From the NCBI RefSeq assembly GCF_040545335.1, contig NZ_JBEPLU010000001.1, positions 1,302,001 through 1,366,000 of the forward strand: 64,000 bases of DNA. Direction: 5' to 3'. Source of the DNA: Phenylobacterium koreense (GTDB lineage Bacteria; Pseudomonadota; Alphaproteobacteria; Caulobacterales; Caulobacteraceae). Under the pieces are notes generated by a model. The model was not told the origin of the DNA. It worked only from the letters and a program-made list of their open reading frames with translations, and ran no database searches. A program made the translations under genes and the position numbers. Every line of letters starts with the position of its first letter. Positions within the stretch are counted from its first letter, which is position 1. Shown in pieces: positions 33,451-43,352 of this stretch.

Positions 33451-34227
33451 TCAGCCGCCGAGGATGCGGCCGGCGATGCGCTCGCGTAAGGGCCCGTCGA
33501 CGCCGAGGGCCTGCTCCAGATAGCCGTCGATCGAGCCGTGGCGCTCGGTCATGGCGCTGAAGGCCTCGGCCAGGAACGCCTCGTTGACGCTGACCGCCTG
33601 GCGCAGGGCCGCGTCGCTGAGGGTGACGCCGGTGAGTTCCTTGACCCAGGGGCCGAGGAACGAGGTGCGCTTTTCCATCCGCGCCTCGTCGTTGGTGGCG
33701 AGGTAGTCGGCCATGGTGTCGTCGCGGTGGACGCCGGCGATGTGGTGGGTCAGGGCGCAGATCATGCCGGTGCGGTCCTTGCCGGCGGCGCAGTGGACGA
33801 CCACCGCCCCTTGCGTCTCGGCGACGGCGCGGAAGTAGCGGCTGAACAGGTCGACCATCCGCTCGGCGTGAGGCGCGGCGCGGTAGAACTCAAGGCTGTC
33901 GCGGAAGAACCAGTCGGCGTCGATCGTGTCGGCGGCCTTCAGGGCGTCGGCCCAGTCGTGCTCGGGTCCGTCGATGTCGTTCTCGATGACCGTGCCGGAA
34001 AAGCCCTCCCAGCGGCGGGACGGCTCGCGGTCGCGCTCGCGGCGGCGGCGCAGGTCGACGATCACCTCGACGCCCAGGCCGCGCAGGTCCGCCAGGTCCT
34101 TGTCGGTGGCGTAGGCGTGGTTGGCGGAGCGGAACAGCCGCCCGGCCTTCACCCCGCGCCCGCAGGCGGTGGCGTAGCCGCCGAAGTCCCGGAAGTTGTC
34201 GATGGCTTCGAATTCGATCTTGGTCAT
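33451..34227 (-). CDS. tyrosine phosphatase family protein
   Basis: This 258-residue protein has the phosphatase loop VVHCAAGKDRTGMICAL (HCxAGKDRTG, about residue 143) and the N-terminal NFRDFGGYATACGRGVKAGR LFRSANHAY segment of the Y_phosphatase3 family, plus the FLVDLRRRxE-like VIVDLRRRRERDREP. It hydrolyses phosphotyrosine or phosphoinositide-type substrates. Start overlaps the upstream nuclease-family gene by 4 bp. Confidence 0.9.
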   Translation of the reverse strand: MTKIEFEAIDNFRDFGGYATACGRGVKAGRLFRSANHAYATDKDLADLRGLGVEVIVDLRRRRERDREPSRRWEGFSGTVIENDIDGPEHDWADALKAADTIDADWFFRDSLEFYRAAPHAERMVDLFSRYFRAVAETQGAVVVHCAAGKDRTGMICALTHHIAGVHRDDTMADYLATNDEARMEKRTSFLGPWVKELTGVTLSDAALRQAVSVNEAFLAEAFSAMTERHGSIDGYLEQALGVDGPLRERIAGRILGG

Positions 34228-35321
34228 GGCGGAGATTTAGCGCTGGGGCGGCCGATTTGCGAGGGCGCCGCGGAGGCCACCGGCCAGCTCAGCTCGTAGA
34301 TGACGCGGTAGCCGTCATGGTCGGAAAGCTGCGGGCTTCCGGGCTTGCCGTCGAACAGGCTCTCCTCGCGGATCGGGCGGATGGTGACGCTCTGGCCCGA
34401 CTGGAAGAGCTGCAGATCCTGGGTGTCCATCCAGGGGGCGTCGCCGTCCCAGGACATCTGCACCTGGCAGAAGTCGGGCTGGGCCATGCAGTACTGCTGG
34501 GCGAGTTGCAGGCGCTGGGTGGCGCGGAAGACGTCGAAGCGCGGCAGCGAGCGGCGCATGTTGAAGTCGCCGCCGAGGAGGACGGGGTTCCGGGGTTCGC
34601 GATGCGCGCTCATGAAGTCGAACAGCTCCCAGACCTGGGCGCGGTGGACCGGCAGGTGGCGGCGGGCCGAGACGCGCGAAGCGCCCTGGGCGTTCATGTG
34701 CGTGTCGAAGAGATCGAGGGCGCCGGGCATGCCCGGGATGACCACCCGGGCGAACAGCGCGCCCTTGTTGCTGAGGCAGTCGAAGCCGGCGCAGGCCCGG
34801 CGGCTGAACGGCTCGGAGGCGGTGGTTTCGAGCCGGTAGACGCTGGCGATGGCCAGGCCCGAGCCGACCAGCTTCAGGCCGAGCTCGCCCTTGGACCACT
34901 TGTGGCCGGACCTCGACCCGGCGCCCGGAAGCTGCCGGCGCTGCTTGCGGGCAGGCCCGAAGGCCACCTCCGCGTAGCCGGCGCTGCGGACGGCGTACTT
35001 GGCTTCGGCGCTGAACGCTTCCTGGAAGAGGACGATGTCCGGCGCCTCGCCGGCCTGCCGCATCTGGGCCAGGTGCTCGCCGATCCGGCGCAACTCCCCG
35101 CCGCGCCCGCCGCGGCCGGGGACGCCCTCGATGTTGAAGGTCAGGACGTCGAGCCGGAGGCTGGCGGTCCTGCCATCGGCGGAAATGCGGATGTCCGGCG
35201 TCTTCAGCGGCGAGGGCGGCGGCGGTTGAGGGGCCGGCGTGGTGGCGCAGCCGGTCAGCAGGGCCGGCAGGACGAGCCGGACCAGCCATCGGCGAAGGGA
35301 TCGACGCGCAGCAGCTTGCAT
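34224..35321 (-). CDS. endonuclease/exonuclease/phosphatase-family lipoprotein
   Basis: A 365-residue protein with an N-terminal lipobox (VLPALLTGCATTP) and an EEP domain: LTFNIEG, IVLFQEAF (catalytic Glu), DTHMNAQGASRVSARRHL, GGDFNMRRSLPRFD and SDHDGYRVIYEL. The arrangement resembles neutral sphingomyelinase-type members. Membrane-anchored, probably in the periplasm or outer membrane. Translationally coupled to the phosphatase gene. Confidence 0.87.
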   Translation of the reverse strand: MQAAARRSLRRWLVRLVLPALLTGCATTPAPQPPPPSPLKTPDIRISADGRTASLRLDVLTFNIEGVPGRGGRGGELRRIGEHLAQMRQAGEAPDIVLFQEAFSAEAKYAVRSAGYAEVAFGPARKQRRQLPGAGSRSGHKWSKGELGLKLVGSGLAIASVYRLETTASEPFSRRACAGFDCLSNKGALFARVVIPGMPGALDLFDTHMNAQGASRVSARRHLPVHRAQVWELFDFMSAHREPRNPVLLGGDFNMRRSLPRFDVFRATQRLQLAQQYCMAQPDFCQVQMSWDGDAPWMDTQDLQLFQSGQSVTIRPIREESLFDGKPGSPQLSDHDGYRVIYELSWPVASAAPSQIGRPSAKSPP

Positions 35322-35378
35322 GGCTGCCGCGCATACTAACGGCGACGCTGGGCCTCTGCGGTCACGTCGCCGCGAGGA

Positions 35379-36827
35379 TCAGCGGAACGGCGGCTCGTCG
35401 AAGCTGCGGAGCTTGCGCGAGTGCAGGCGCGGGCCCTCCTGGCGCAGCAGGTCCATGGCCGCGATGCCGATCTGCAGGTGCTGGCCGATGGCGCGCTCGT
35501 AGAAGGCGTTGGCCTGGCCGGGCAGCTTGATCTCGCCGTGCAGCGGCTTGTCCGAGACGCAGAGCAGGGTCCCGTAGGGCACGCGGAAGCGATAGCCCTG
35601 GGCCGCGATGGTGGCGCTCTCCATGTCGATGGCCACCGCCCGGGACTGGTTGAAGCGCAGGGACGAGGAGGAGAACTGGAGCTCCCAGTTGCGGTCGTCG
35701 GTGGTGACCACCGTGCCGGTGCGCAGCCGGCGCTTGAGCATCTCACCGCTCTCGCCGGTGACGTTCTCGGCCGCGCGGTTCAGGGCGACCTGGATCTCGG
35801 CGATGGGCGGGATCGGGATCTCCGGCGGCAGGACGTCGTCCAGCACATGGTCGTCGCGCAGATAGGCGTGGGCCAGGACGTAGTCGCCGATGGTCTGGGA
35901 GCCGCGCAGGCCGCCGCAGTGGCCGATCATCAGCCAGGCCTGGGGCCGCAGGACGGCCAGGTGATCGGTGATGGTCTTGGCGTTGGAGGGACCGACGCCG
36001 ATGTTGACCAGGGTGACGCCCCGCCGGCCCGGCGCCTTCAGGTGATAGGCCGGCATCTGGTGGCGGCGCCAGGGGCCGTCGGCGACGGCCTGCTCGCCGT
36101 TCTCCGTTTCGGCGGTGACCAGCACGTGGCCGGCGGCCGACAGCGCCTCGTAGCGGCCGGCCTTGATCTGGGCGCAGCCCCAGCGGACGAACTCGTCCAC
36201 GTAGCGGTGGTAGTTCGTGAACAGGATGAACTGCTGGGTGTCCTCGGCCGGGGTCCCCGTGTAGTGGGCCAGCCGCGCCAGGGAGAAGTCAGTGCGCAGG
36301 CCATCGAACAGGGCGAGCGGGCGGGTAGGCTCGAGGCCCGGGTTCCAGAAGCCGTCGGCGATCTCGTCGCCGATATAGGCGAGTTCGGTGGTCGGGAAGT
36401 GGCGGGCGATCTCGGCCGAGCTGATGTCGGCCACCGCGAGGTCGACCGAACCGTCGAGCACGTAGGGAAACGGCATCTCCTGGTGCGAGCGACCGACCTC
36501 CACCGAGACGTCGAAGTCGGCCATCAAGAGACCGATCTGCTCGATCAGGTAGTCGCGGTAGAGGTCCGGGCGGGTGACCGTGACCGAATAGTCGCCCGGC
36601 TGCGAGAGGCGGGCATAGGCGCGGCCAAGGCGCGGATAGTCGTGGCCGTGCGGCCAGTTCAGGCGCAGTTCCGGATAGGCGAAGATTCCCCGGGCGCGCA
36701 GGGCCGGATCGGGCGGCGGGCCGCCGGCGAGGAAGGTCTTGAGGGCGCTGCGGAGAGCTTCGACGGTCGTCTGATATTCTTTATCGAGCCGCTCGACGAT
36801 GGCGGCAGCTTTTTCTTCTTTGGACAT
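35379..36827 (-). CDS. amn: AMP nucleosidase
   Basis: At 482 residues it matches the Amn family, which hydrolyses AMP to adenine and ribose 5-phosphate. There is a regulatory N-terminal domain and a C-terminal nucleoside-phosphorylase-like domain with NIGVGPSNAKTITDHLAVLR, WLMIGHCGGLRGSQTIGDYV, LAHAYLRDDHVLDDVLPPEI, and IDMESATIAAQGYRFRVPYG. Coiled, charged N-terminus (KEEKAAAIVERLDKEYQTTV). Monocistronic. Confidence 0.95.
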   Translation of the reverse strand: MSKEEKAAAIVERLDKEYQTTVEALRSALKTFLAGGPPPDPALRARGIFAYPELRLNWPHGHDYPRLGRAYARLSQPGDYSVTVTRPDLYRDYLIEQIGLLMADFDVSVEVGRSHQEMPFPYVLDGSVDLAVADISSAEIARHFPTTELAYIGDEIADGFWNPGLEPTRPLALFDGLRTDFSLARLAHYTGTPAEDTQQFILFTNYHRYVDEFVRWGCAQIKAGRYEALSAAGHVLVTAETENGEQAVADGPWRRHQMPAYHLKAPGRRGVTLVNIGVGPSNAKTITDHLAVLRPQAWLMIGHCGGLRGSQTIGDYVLAHAYLRDDHVLDDVLPPEIPIPPIAEIQVALNRAAENVTGESGEMLKRRLRTGTVVTTDDRNWELQFSSSSLRFNQSRAVAIDMESATIAAQGYRFRVPYGTLLCVSDKPLHGEIKLPGQANAFYERAIGQHLQIGIAAMDLLRQEGPRLHSRKLRSFDEPPFR

Positions 36828-36952
36828 GGGCCAGTATAGCCCGCCTCGCTGCTGGTTGCGAGATGGCTATACCCCGGTTTTGCAACAGTATGGACGAAGG
36901 CGCCCGTTCTCGGCCACAAATTGGGTCTGAGTGACAGGGGGACCGGCGCGTC

Positions 36953-38203
36953 ATGAACAGAGTTTTCACCGCCTTCATCGTCGGCGCCATGGTCCTGGGC
37001 GTGCTGGTCGGGTGGGGCCTCAACCAGGGCATGGCGCCCGAGCAGGCCAAGGGCGTGGCCGACAACCTGACGATCATCACCGACGTCTTCCTGCGCCTGA
37101 TCAAGATGATCATCGCGCCGCTGGTGTTCTCGACCCTGGTGGCGGGCATCGCGCACATGGAGGACGCGGCCTCCATCGGCCGGGTCGGGGTGAAGACCAT
37201 GGCCTGGTTCATCAGCGCCTCGATCGTCTCGCTGACCATCGGCCTGGTGCTGGTGCACCTGATCCAGCCCGGCGCGGGGATGAACCTGGTCGCCGACGCG
37301 GCCGGCGGCGGAGCGGGCGTGGACGCCTCGAACCTGACGCTCAAGGAGTTCGTCACCCACCTGGTGCCGAGCTCGATCATCGACGCCATGGCGCGCAACG
37401 AGATCCTGCAGATCGTGGTGTTCTCGATCTTCGTGGGGACGGCGGTGTCGTCGATCGACGACAAGGCGCCGGCGGTCCTGGCCCTGGTCGACCAGGTGGC
37501 CACCATCATGCTGAAGGTCACCGGCTATGTGATGAAGACCGCGCCGCTGGCGATCTTCGCCGCCCTGGCCGCCACGGTGGCGACCCAGGGGCTGGGGGTG
37601 CTGATCGACTACGCCAAGTTCGTGCTCGGCTTCTATTTCTCGCTGGGGGTGCTGTGGAGCCTGCTGGCGAGCGCCGCGATCCTGATCGTCGGACGCCGGG
37701 CGCTGGAGCTGCTGGGCGCCATCCGCGGGCCGGCCCTGCTGGCCTTCGCCACCGCCTCGTCGGAAGCGGCCTATCCGCGGACCCTGGAGGAGCTGCAGAA
37801 GTTCGGCCTGTCGCGCCGGATCGCCAGCTTCGTGCTGCCGCTGGGCTATTCGTTCAACCTCGACGGCTCGATGATGTACTGCACCTTCGCGGTGCTGTTC
37901 ATCTGCCAGGCCTATGGGATCGAGATGACCATCGGCCAGCAGATCACCATGCTGCTGCTGCTGATGGTGACCTCCAAGGGCATGGCCGGGGTGCCGCGGG
38001 CCTCGCTGGTGGTGATCGCCGCCACCCTCACCTATTTCGACCTGCCCGAGGCGGGCCTGCTGCTGATCCTGGGGGTCGACCACCTGCTGGACATGGGCCG
38101 GTCGGCGACCAACGTGGTCGGCAACTCCGTGGCCGCCGCGGTGGTGGCCAAATGGGAGGGCCAGATCGAAGAACCGGAAAAGGCCTACGTCGCCGGCGGC
38201 TGA
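36953..38203 (+). CDS. dicarboxylate/amino acid:cation symporter
   Basis: A 416-residue DAACS (SLC1-like) transporter with about eight helices and two re-entrant hairpins. Visible are LIKMIIAPLVFSTLVAGIAH, the serine-rich hairpin LLAFATASSEAAYPRTLEEL, and the substrate-binding LGYSFNLDGSMMYCTFAVLF followed by GVPRASLVVIAATL and LLDMGRSATNVVGNSVAAAV. It takes up glutamate/aspartate or C4-dicarboxylates. Stands alone; start ATG 36953. Confidence 0.93.
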   Translation: MNRVFTAFIVGAMVLGVLVGWGLNQGMAPEQAKGVADNLTIITDVFLRLIKMIIAPLVFSTLVAGIAHMEDAASIGRVGVKTMAWFISASIVSLTIGLVLVHLIQPGAGMNLVADAAGGGAGVDASNLTLKEFVTHLVPSSIIDAMARNEILQIVVFSIFVGTAVSSIDDKAPAVLALVDQVATIMLKVTGYVMKTAPLAIFAALAATVATQGLGVLIDYAKFVLGFYFSLGVLWSLLASAAILIVGRRALELLGAIRGPALLAFATASSEAAYPRTLEELQKFGLSRRIASFVLPLGYSFNLDGSMMYCTFAVLFICQAYGIEMTIGQQITMLLLLMVTSKGMAGVPRASLVVIAATLTYFDLPEAGLLLILGVDHLLDMGRSATNVVGNSVAAAVVAKWEGQIEEPEKAYVAGG

Positions 38204-38308
38204 GGCCCGACCTTTGACAGGCTTGGCTTTTTCGGGCCGCCGTTAACGGAAGCTCCGCCATTTCCACATATCACTGCGTTATCCGAGAAGCGGATTGGGG
38301 GAGCAGCG

Positions 38309-39847
38309 GTGAAGCGCAAAGGGCTTCATGAAGACGCCCTGGACATCCAGCGCGTCGAGACGGAACGGCAGGCGCGCCGCGAGGCCGAGGCCCTGCTGGC
38401 GTCCAAGGCGCAGGAACTGTCCCAGGCCAACGAGGAGCTGCGCTGCGTTTCCGAGGCGCTGGCCGCGCGGGTCGAGGAGCTGGAGGCCGAGCGGGCTCTG
38501 ACCCTGCACCTGGCGCGCACCGACAGCCTGACCGGCCTGCTCAACCGCGGGGCCTTCACCACCGAACTGACCGGGCGCCTGGAGCGGGCGCAGGCGAACG
38601 GCGAGAGCGTGGCCCTGTTCGTCATCGACCTGGATCGCTTCAAGGGGCTGAACGACAGCCTGGGCCACCACGCCGGCGATCTGCTGCTGCATGAGATCGG
38701 CCGCCGGTTGCAGGACACGGCCCAGCCCTGCGACCTGCTCGCCCGGCTGGGGGGCGACGAGTTCGCGGTGGTGACCTCCGGCCGCCAGGCCGAGGAGCGG
38801 GCCCAGGAACTGACGGCCGCTCTGACCAGGAGCCACTCCATATATGGCCGGGTGATCACGTCCGGGGCCTCGATCGGCATGGCCCTGTTCCCGGACGACG
38901 CCGAGGACGCCAGCCATCTGCAGCGGTTCGCGGACATGGCGCTCTATCGGGCCAAGGCGGCTGGCGGCTCGCGCTGGTCGGCGTTCGACGAGGACCTGCG
39001 TTGCGCCAGCGAGGCCCGCCACAGCCTGGAGGCCGAGCTGCGCCGGGCGATTCCGGCCGGCGAGATCACCCCCTGGTTCCAGCCGGTGGTGAACGCGGCC
39101 GACGGGCGGATGGTCTCGGTCGAGGTGCTGGCCCGCTGGAACCATCCCGAGCGCGGGATGATCGCGCCGGGCGCCTTCATCCCGGTGGCCGAGGAACTGG
39201 GTCTGATCGGTCCGCTGGACAGCTCGGTGTTCCAGGCCGCCTGCCGGCGGGCCGCGCCGTGGGTGGCCGAGGGGCTGATCGACACCATCGCCTGCAACGT
39301 CTCGCCGCGGGAGCTGCTGGACCCGGCCTTCTCGCGCGAGCTGATCCGGCGGCTGGCCGACACCGACCTGCCGGCGACCGCCCTGACCGTGGAGATCACC
39401 GAGACCTTCCTGCTGCAGGACCTGAGCCTGGCGCGCCGCCATATCGAGCGACTCGCGGCGCTGGGGGTGCGCATCGCCCTGGACGACTTCGGCACCGGCT
39501 ATTCGAACCTGCACGCCCTGCTGCAGCTTCCGATCCACACCCTGAAGGTGGACCAGTCGCTGATCGGCGGCGTCGGTCGCGACAACCGGATCTCCAAGCT
39601 GGTCCGGGCCATGATGAACGCGGCCAAGGCGCTGGGCATCCGGATCATCGCCGAGGGCGTGGAGGACGAGGCCCAGGCGATCTTCCTGCGCGCCGCGGGC
39701 TGCGACCGGATGCAGGGCTTCCTCTTCGCCCGTCCGGCCCCGCCCGAGGAGGTGGAGCAGATGCTGCGCGACGAGGCGGCCGGCGGCGGGGCCGACACCG
39801 ACCGCATCATCGCCGCGGCGGCGACGCTGCGGGTGGCTGGGTTTTAG
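38309..39847 (+). CDS. GGDEF-EAL bifunctional-type c-di-GMP protein
   Basis: A 512-residue cytosolic protein: an N-terminal coiled coil (residues 10-65), GGDEF domain with intact [12 protein letters not shown] (about 147), and EAL domain. The inhibitory I-site RxxD is QPCD, so product inhibition is probably lost. The EAL triplet reads EVL (SVEVLARW, about residue 272); the other phosphodiesterase motifs are present ([48 protein letters not shown]). Balance of synthesis and hydrolysis cannot be decided by reading. Confidence 0.92.
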   Translation: MKRKGLHEDALDIQRVETERQARREAEALLASKAQELSQANEELRCVSEALAARVEELEAERALTLHLARTDSLTGLLNRGAFTTELTGRLERAQANGESVALFVIDLDRFKGLNDSLGHHAGDLLLHEIGRRLQDTAQPCDLLARLGGDEFAVVTSGRQAEERAQELTAALTRSHSIYGRVITSGASIGMALFPDDAEDASHLQRFADMALYRAKAAGGSRWSAFDEDLRCASEARHSLEAELRRAIPAGEITPWFQPVVNAADGRMVSVEVLARWNHPERGMIAPGAFIPVAEELGLIGPLDSSVFQAACRRAAPWVAEGLIDTIACNVSPRELLDPAFSRELIRRLADTDLPATALTVEITETFLLQDLSLARRHIERLAALGVRIALDDFGTGYSNLHALLQLPIHTLKVDQSLIGGVGRDNRISKLVRAMMNAAKALGIRIIAEGVEDEAQAIFLRAAGCDRMQGFLFARPAPPEEVEQMLRDEAAGGGADTDRIIAAAATLRVAGF

Positions 39848-39848
39848 G

Positions 39849-39910
39849 CGAGCAGACGCTCCCCGCTGGGGGAGCTGGCGGCGCAGCCGACTGAGGGGCC
39901 TCCCCAACGG
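39849..39910. repeat. dispersed GC-rich repeat element
   Basis: Short spacer between the c-di-GMP gene and htpX, with CTCCCCGCTGGGGGAG and a GGCGGCGCAGCCG module that also occurs (as GGCGGCGTAGCCGCC) at 50867-50881. No gene. Confidence 0.5.
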
Positions 39911-39971
39911 AGCGGATCTGGGCGCCATCTGCGCTTGCGTGGCGGCGCTGGTCCCCCACATATCGCGCGAT

Positions 39972-40940
39972 ATGCAGAACCATCTTCGCACCTTCATGTT
40001 GCTGGCGGCGCTGACCGCCCTTTTCGTCGGCATCGGCTACCTGATCGGCGGGGCCACAGGCATGGCCATCGCCCTGGCGATCGCCGTGGCGATGAACTTC
40101 TTCAGCTACTGGAACTCCGACAAGATCGTGCTGCGGATGTACGGCGCGCGGCAGATCGAGCCGGGCGTGTCCGACCCGCTGCTGCGCAACTATCTGAACG
40201 ACGTCTACGAGCTGGCCGACCGCGGGGGCATTCCGCGGCCCAAGGTCTATGTGATGGAGAGCGAGCAGCCGAACGCCTTCGCCACCGGCCGCAACCCCGA
40301 GAACGCGGCGGTGGCCGCGACCGTGGGCCTGCTGCGGATGCTTGACCGGCGCGAGATCCGCGGGGTCATGGCCCACGAGCTGGCGCACGTGAAGAACCGC
40401 GACACCCTGACCATGACCATCACGGCGACCATCGCCGGGGCCATCTCGTCGCTGGCCAACTTCGCCCTGTTCTTCGGCGGCAACGACCGCGAGCGGCCGG
40501 GCGGGATCATCGGGACCATCGCCCTGATGGTGCTGGCCCCCATGGCCGCGGCGCTGGTGCAGATGGCGATCAGCCGCGGCCGGGAGTACGAGGCCGACAA
40601 GGGCGGCGCCGAGATCAGCGGCGATCCGCAGGCCCTGGCCAGCGCCCTGCAGAAGATCGAGGCCTACGCTCACGGCATCGTCAACGTGACCGCCGAACGC
40701 AATCCGGCGACGGGCCAGATGTTCATCATCAACCCGCTGTCCGGCCATGGCGCCGACAACCTGTTCTCCACCCACCCGTCGACCTCGAACCGGGTCGCGG
40801 CGCTGATGAAGCTGGTGGGCGGCGGAGGCGGCGGCGCGGCGCGGCGGAACGCGCCGATCGTCACCGGCGGCGGTCGCTGGGGCGGGACGGCGGTCCCCAC
40901 CACAGATCCGGCCCCGAAGAGCGGTCCCTGGAATAGCTAG
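39972..40940 (+). CDS. htpX: membrane zinc protease HtpX
   Basis: This 322-residue protein starts [20 protein letters not shown]. It has two N-terminal helices, the M48 zinc motif [10 protein letters not shown] (about residue 135), two further helices and the distal Glu in [14 protein letters not shown]. HtpX degrades misfolded inner-membrane proteins. An in-frame TTG at 39939 would add 11 residues, but ATG 39972 gives the canonical HtpX start. The C-terminus is Gly/Ala-rich and disordered. Confidence 0.95.
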   Translation: MQNHLRTFMLLAALTALFVGIGYLIGGATGMAIALAIAVAMNFFSYWNSDKIVLRMYGARQIEPGVSDPLLRNYLNDVYELADRGGIPRPKVYVMESEQPNAFATGRNPENAAVAATVGLLRMLDRREIRGVMAHELAHVKNRDTLTMTITATIAGAISSLANFALFFGGNDRERPGGIIGTIALMVLAPMAAALVQMAISRGREYEADKGGAEISGDPQALASALQKIEAYAHGIVNVTAERNPATGQMFIINPLSGHGADNLFSTHPSTSNRVAALMKLVGGGGGGAARRNAPIVTGGGRWGGTAVPTTDPAPKSGPWNS

Positions 40941-40956
40941 TTCCAGGGAGTTCCAT

Positions 40957-42123
40957 TTAGCTCACGACGCGAGGGTCGAGGTCGGCGGAATAGTCCACGC
41001 CCGGCACCCCGAAGCCGAAGATCTTCAGGAAGTCGGCGCGGAAGCCGGCGAGATCGCCCAGCTCGCCGAGGGTTTCGGTGCTGACCAGCGGCCAGCGGCG
41101 CTCCACCTCGGCCTGGACCTTCTCCGACAGCTCCCAGTCGTCCATGCGGATGCGGCCGGCCTCGTCGAAGGCGTGCTGAGGCCGGGCTTCGCGGAACAGG
41201 CGGTCGATCTGCTCGATGCAGCCCTCGTGCAGGCCCATCTCCTTCATGACCTTGAACAGCACCACGCCATAGAGCGGCACCACCGGGATCGCCGAGCTGG
41301 CCTGGGTGACCACGGCCTTCAGCGAGACGACGCGGGCGGCGTCCGGGCCGAGCCGGTCGCGGATCGCCGCCGCGGCGCGGTCGACGTCCTCCTTGGCCTT
41401 GCCGAGGGTCGCGCGCCAGTAGATCGGCCAGGTCAGCTTCGAGCCGATATAGGTGTAGTCCAGGGTCTGGAAGCCGTCGGCCAGCAGGCCGGCCCCAGCC
41501 AGGGCGTCGACCCACATTTCCCAGTCCTCGCCGCCCATCACCTTGATGGTGGAGGCGGTCTCCTCGGGCGTGGCGGGGGCCAGTTCGGTCTCGAAGACCT
41601 CGGCCTTGTCGGTGTTGAGGGTCTTCACCCGCACAGGTTCGCCCAGCGGCTTGATGGCCGAGCGGTAGGTCTGGCCGTCGCGCGGATCGGTACGGACCGG
41701 AGCGGCCATGCTGTAGACCAGCATGTCGATCTGGCCGAGCTCGTCGCGCACGGTCGCCAGCACCTTTTCCCGCATCTCGTCGGAGAAGGCGTCTCCGTCG
41801 AGGGTGACCGCCTTGCGGCCGGCGGCAGCGGCCTCGATCTCGAAGGCGCGGTTGTTGTACCAGCCGGCGGTGGCGGTCCTGGTTTCGGTCGGCTCCTTCT
41901 CGAAGGAGACCCCGACCGTATCGGCGCCGCAGCCGAAGGTGGCGACGATGCGCGAGGCGAGGCCGTAGCCGGCCGAGCAGCCCAGGACGAGGACGCGCTT
42001 GGGGCCATCGGCGATGGCGCCGCGCGAGCGCACCAGCTCGATCTGCTGGCGGACATTGGCGGCGCAGCCGGCCGGATGGGCGGTGGTGCAGATGAAACCG
42101 CGGATGCGGGGTTCGATGATCAC
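40957..42123 (-). CDS. fabV: trans-2-enoyl-ACP/CoA reductase FabV
   Basis: This 388-residue enzyme of the FabV type reduces enoyl-ACP in fatty-acid synthesis and is often triclosan-tolerant. Features are IEPRIRGFICTTAHPAGCAA at the start, nucleotide-binding VLVLGCSAGYGLASRI, and the catalytic Y-x8-K (YWRATLGKAK). A GTG at 42123 gives the canonical start; the longer frame to 42180 is not conserved-looking. Converges on htpX. Confidence 0.93.
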   Translation of the reverse strand: MIIEPRIRGFICTTAHPAGCAANVRQQIELVRSRGAIADGPKRVLVLGCSAGYGLASRIVATFGCGADTVGVSFEKEPTETRTATAGWYNNRAFEIEAAAAGRKAVTLDGDAFSDEMREKVLATVRDELGQIDMLVYSMAAPVRTDPRDGQTYRSAIKPLGEPVRVKTLNTDKAEVFETELAPATPEETASTIKVMGGEDWEMWVDALAGAGLLADGFQTLDYTYIGSKLTWPIYWRATLGKAKEDVDRAAAAIRDRLGPDAARVVSLKAVVTQASSAIPVVPLYGVVLFKVMKEMGLHEGCIEQIDRLFREARPQHAFDEAGRIRMDDWELSEKVQAEVERRWPLVSTETLGELGDLAGFRADFLKIFGFGVPGVDYSADLDPRVVS

Positions 42124-42214
42124 GTGGCTTGGCCTGTCAGTGTCGGCGGGAGGTCCCGCATAAACTGCTGCGCTAGCCAAGCCAAATGCGTAGCGGCGCC
42201 GACAGGCGCCGGCT

Positions 42215-42446
42215 TCAGTAGAGGTCGGTCCGGTAGTTGCTCTCCAGGCCCTTGGCGATGAGGCCGCGATTGACCGCCAGCCGCAGCAGGGTCGCTTCGG
42301 CCCCGCGGTCCTTGTTGAGCTTCAGGTGCGCGACCAGGGTTTCGGCCGCATCGACCTCGGGCGCATGATGCAGGCCCGGCCACAGCGCCGCCCGTTGTAG
42401 GGCGGCGCGGACCGCCTCGCTGCTCCTCGCGTACCGGACGAGGCTG
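42215..42446 (-). pseudogene. orphan reading frame without a usable start (gene remnant?)
   Basis: A minus-strand frame is open for about 77 codons from a stop at about 42450 to the stop at 42215-42217, ending GLIAKGLESNYRTDLY. Codon third positions are almost all G or C and the protein looks natural (AAETLVAHLKLNKDRGAEAT LLRLAVNRG), but no ATG, GTG or TTG occurs in its first half. Either an unusual start (CTG), a 5'-truncated remnant or a frameshift in the upstream part. The alternative frame to 42452 gives a low-complexity Pro/Arg product and looks like a shadow. Confidence 0.4.
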
Positions 42447-42480
42447 CATCAATTGCGATTAAGTCGCAACTACAGGATTT

Positions 42481-43278
42481 CTATCGTCCCTGGAACACCG
42501 GCTGGCGCTTTTCCAGGAAGGCGCGGCGGGCTTCCTGACCGTCCTCGCTGCGGAAGGCCCGGCCGATATTGGTGACCTCGTAGCGGAGTTGCTGCTCCAT
42601 ATCGACGGACTCGTAGGACTTCACGATGCCGCGCTTGAGCAGGCGCAGGGTGATCGGGGACCACTCGCAGAGCTGCTGGCAGTAGGCGGCGAGCCGGGCC
42701 TCGAAGCCGGCGTCGTCCACCACCTCGCCGGCCAAGCCCCATTCGAGGGCCTCGGCGCCGGTGACGGTGCGGTTCTCCATCATGAAGCGCATGGCGCGCT
42801 CATAGCCCATGGCCTGCGGCAGGGTGATGGTGAGGCCGGCGTCCGGCGAGCCGCCGATGCGGGTATAGCCGGCCATCAGCCGGGCGCTGGAGGCGATGAG
42901 GCGCACGTCGGTGGCCATGGCCAGGCCGAGCCCCGCGCCGACCGCCACGCCGTTGATCCCGCCGACCACCGGCTTGTCGCAGCGCTTGCGGATGGAGAGC
43001 ACGAACTGGCCGACCCAGCCGATGTCGTCGAGCTGGGCGCTCATGGCCGGATAGGGATGGTAGGGCTCGGCCGTACCGGAGAGGTCGAGGCCGGCGCAGA
43101 AGGCGTCGCCCGAGCCGGTGAGGGCCACGACCCAGACATCGTCGTCGCGCGCGGCGGCGTCCACCGCCTCGACCACGCCCCAGGCGAGGGCCTGGCTGAG
43201 GGCGTTCTTCTTGTCCGGACGGTTCAGGCGGATGGTGCGGACGTGACCAGCGTCCGACACTTCGACGAGCTTACCCAT
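42481..43278 (-). CDS. enoyl-CoA hydratase/isomerase family protein
   Basis: This 265-residue crotonase-fold protein has ALTGSGDAFCAGLDL (oxyanion hole) and GGINGVAVGAGLGLAMATDV, then ARLMAGYTRIGGSPDAGLTI. One of the two catalytic Glu positions of enoyl-CoA hydratase is not clear, since the GIxPDAG segment reads GGSPDAG, as in several isomerases. So hydratase versus isomerase is undecided. Start ATG 43278 (MGKLVEV). Confidence 0.88.
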   Translation of the reverse strand: MGKLVEVSDAGHVRTIRLNRPDKKNALSQALAWGVVEAVDAAARDDDVWVVALTGSGDAFCAGLDLSGTAEPYHPYPAMSAQLDDIGWVGQFVLSIRKRCDKPVVGGINGVAVGAGLGLAMATDVRLIASSARLMAGYTRIGGSPDAGLTITLPQAMGYERAMRFMMENRTVTGAEALEWGLAGEVVDDAGFEARLAAYCQQLCEWSPITLRLLKRGIVKSYESVDMEQQLRYEVTNIGRAFRSEDGQEARRAFLEKRQPVFQGR

Positions 43279-43352
43279 GGCGATCCCTACGTTCTTGTTG
43301 GGACCACAATGGACGGGCCGGCGAACGGGCGCCAGCTCCTAGGCTGGGGGGC

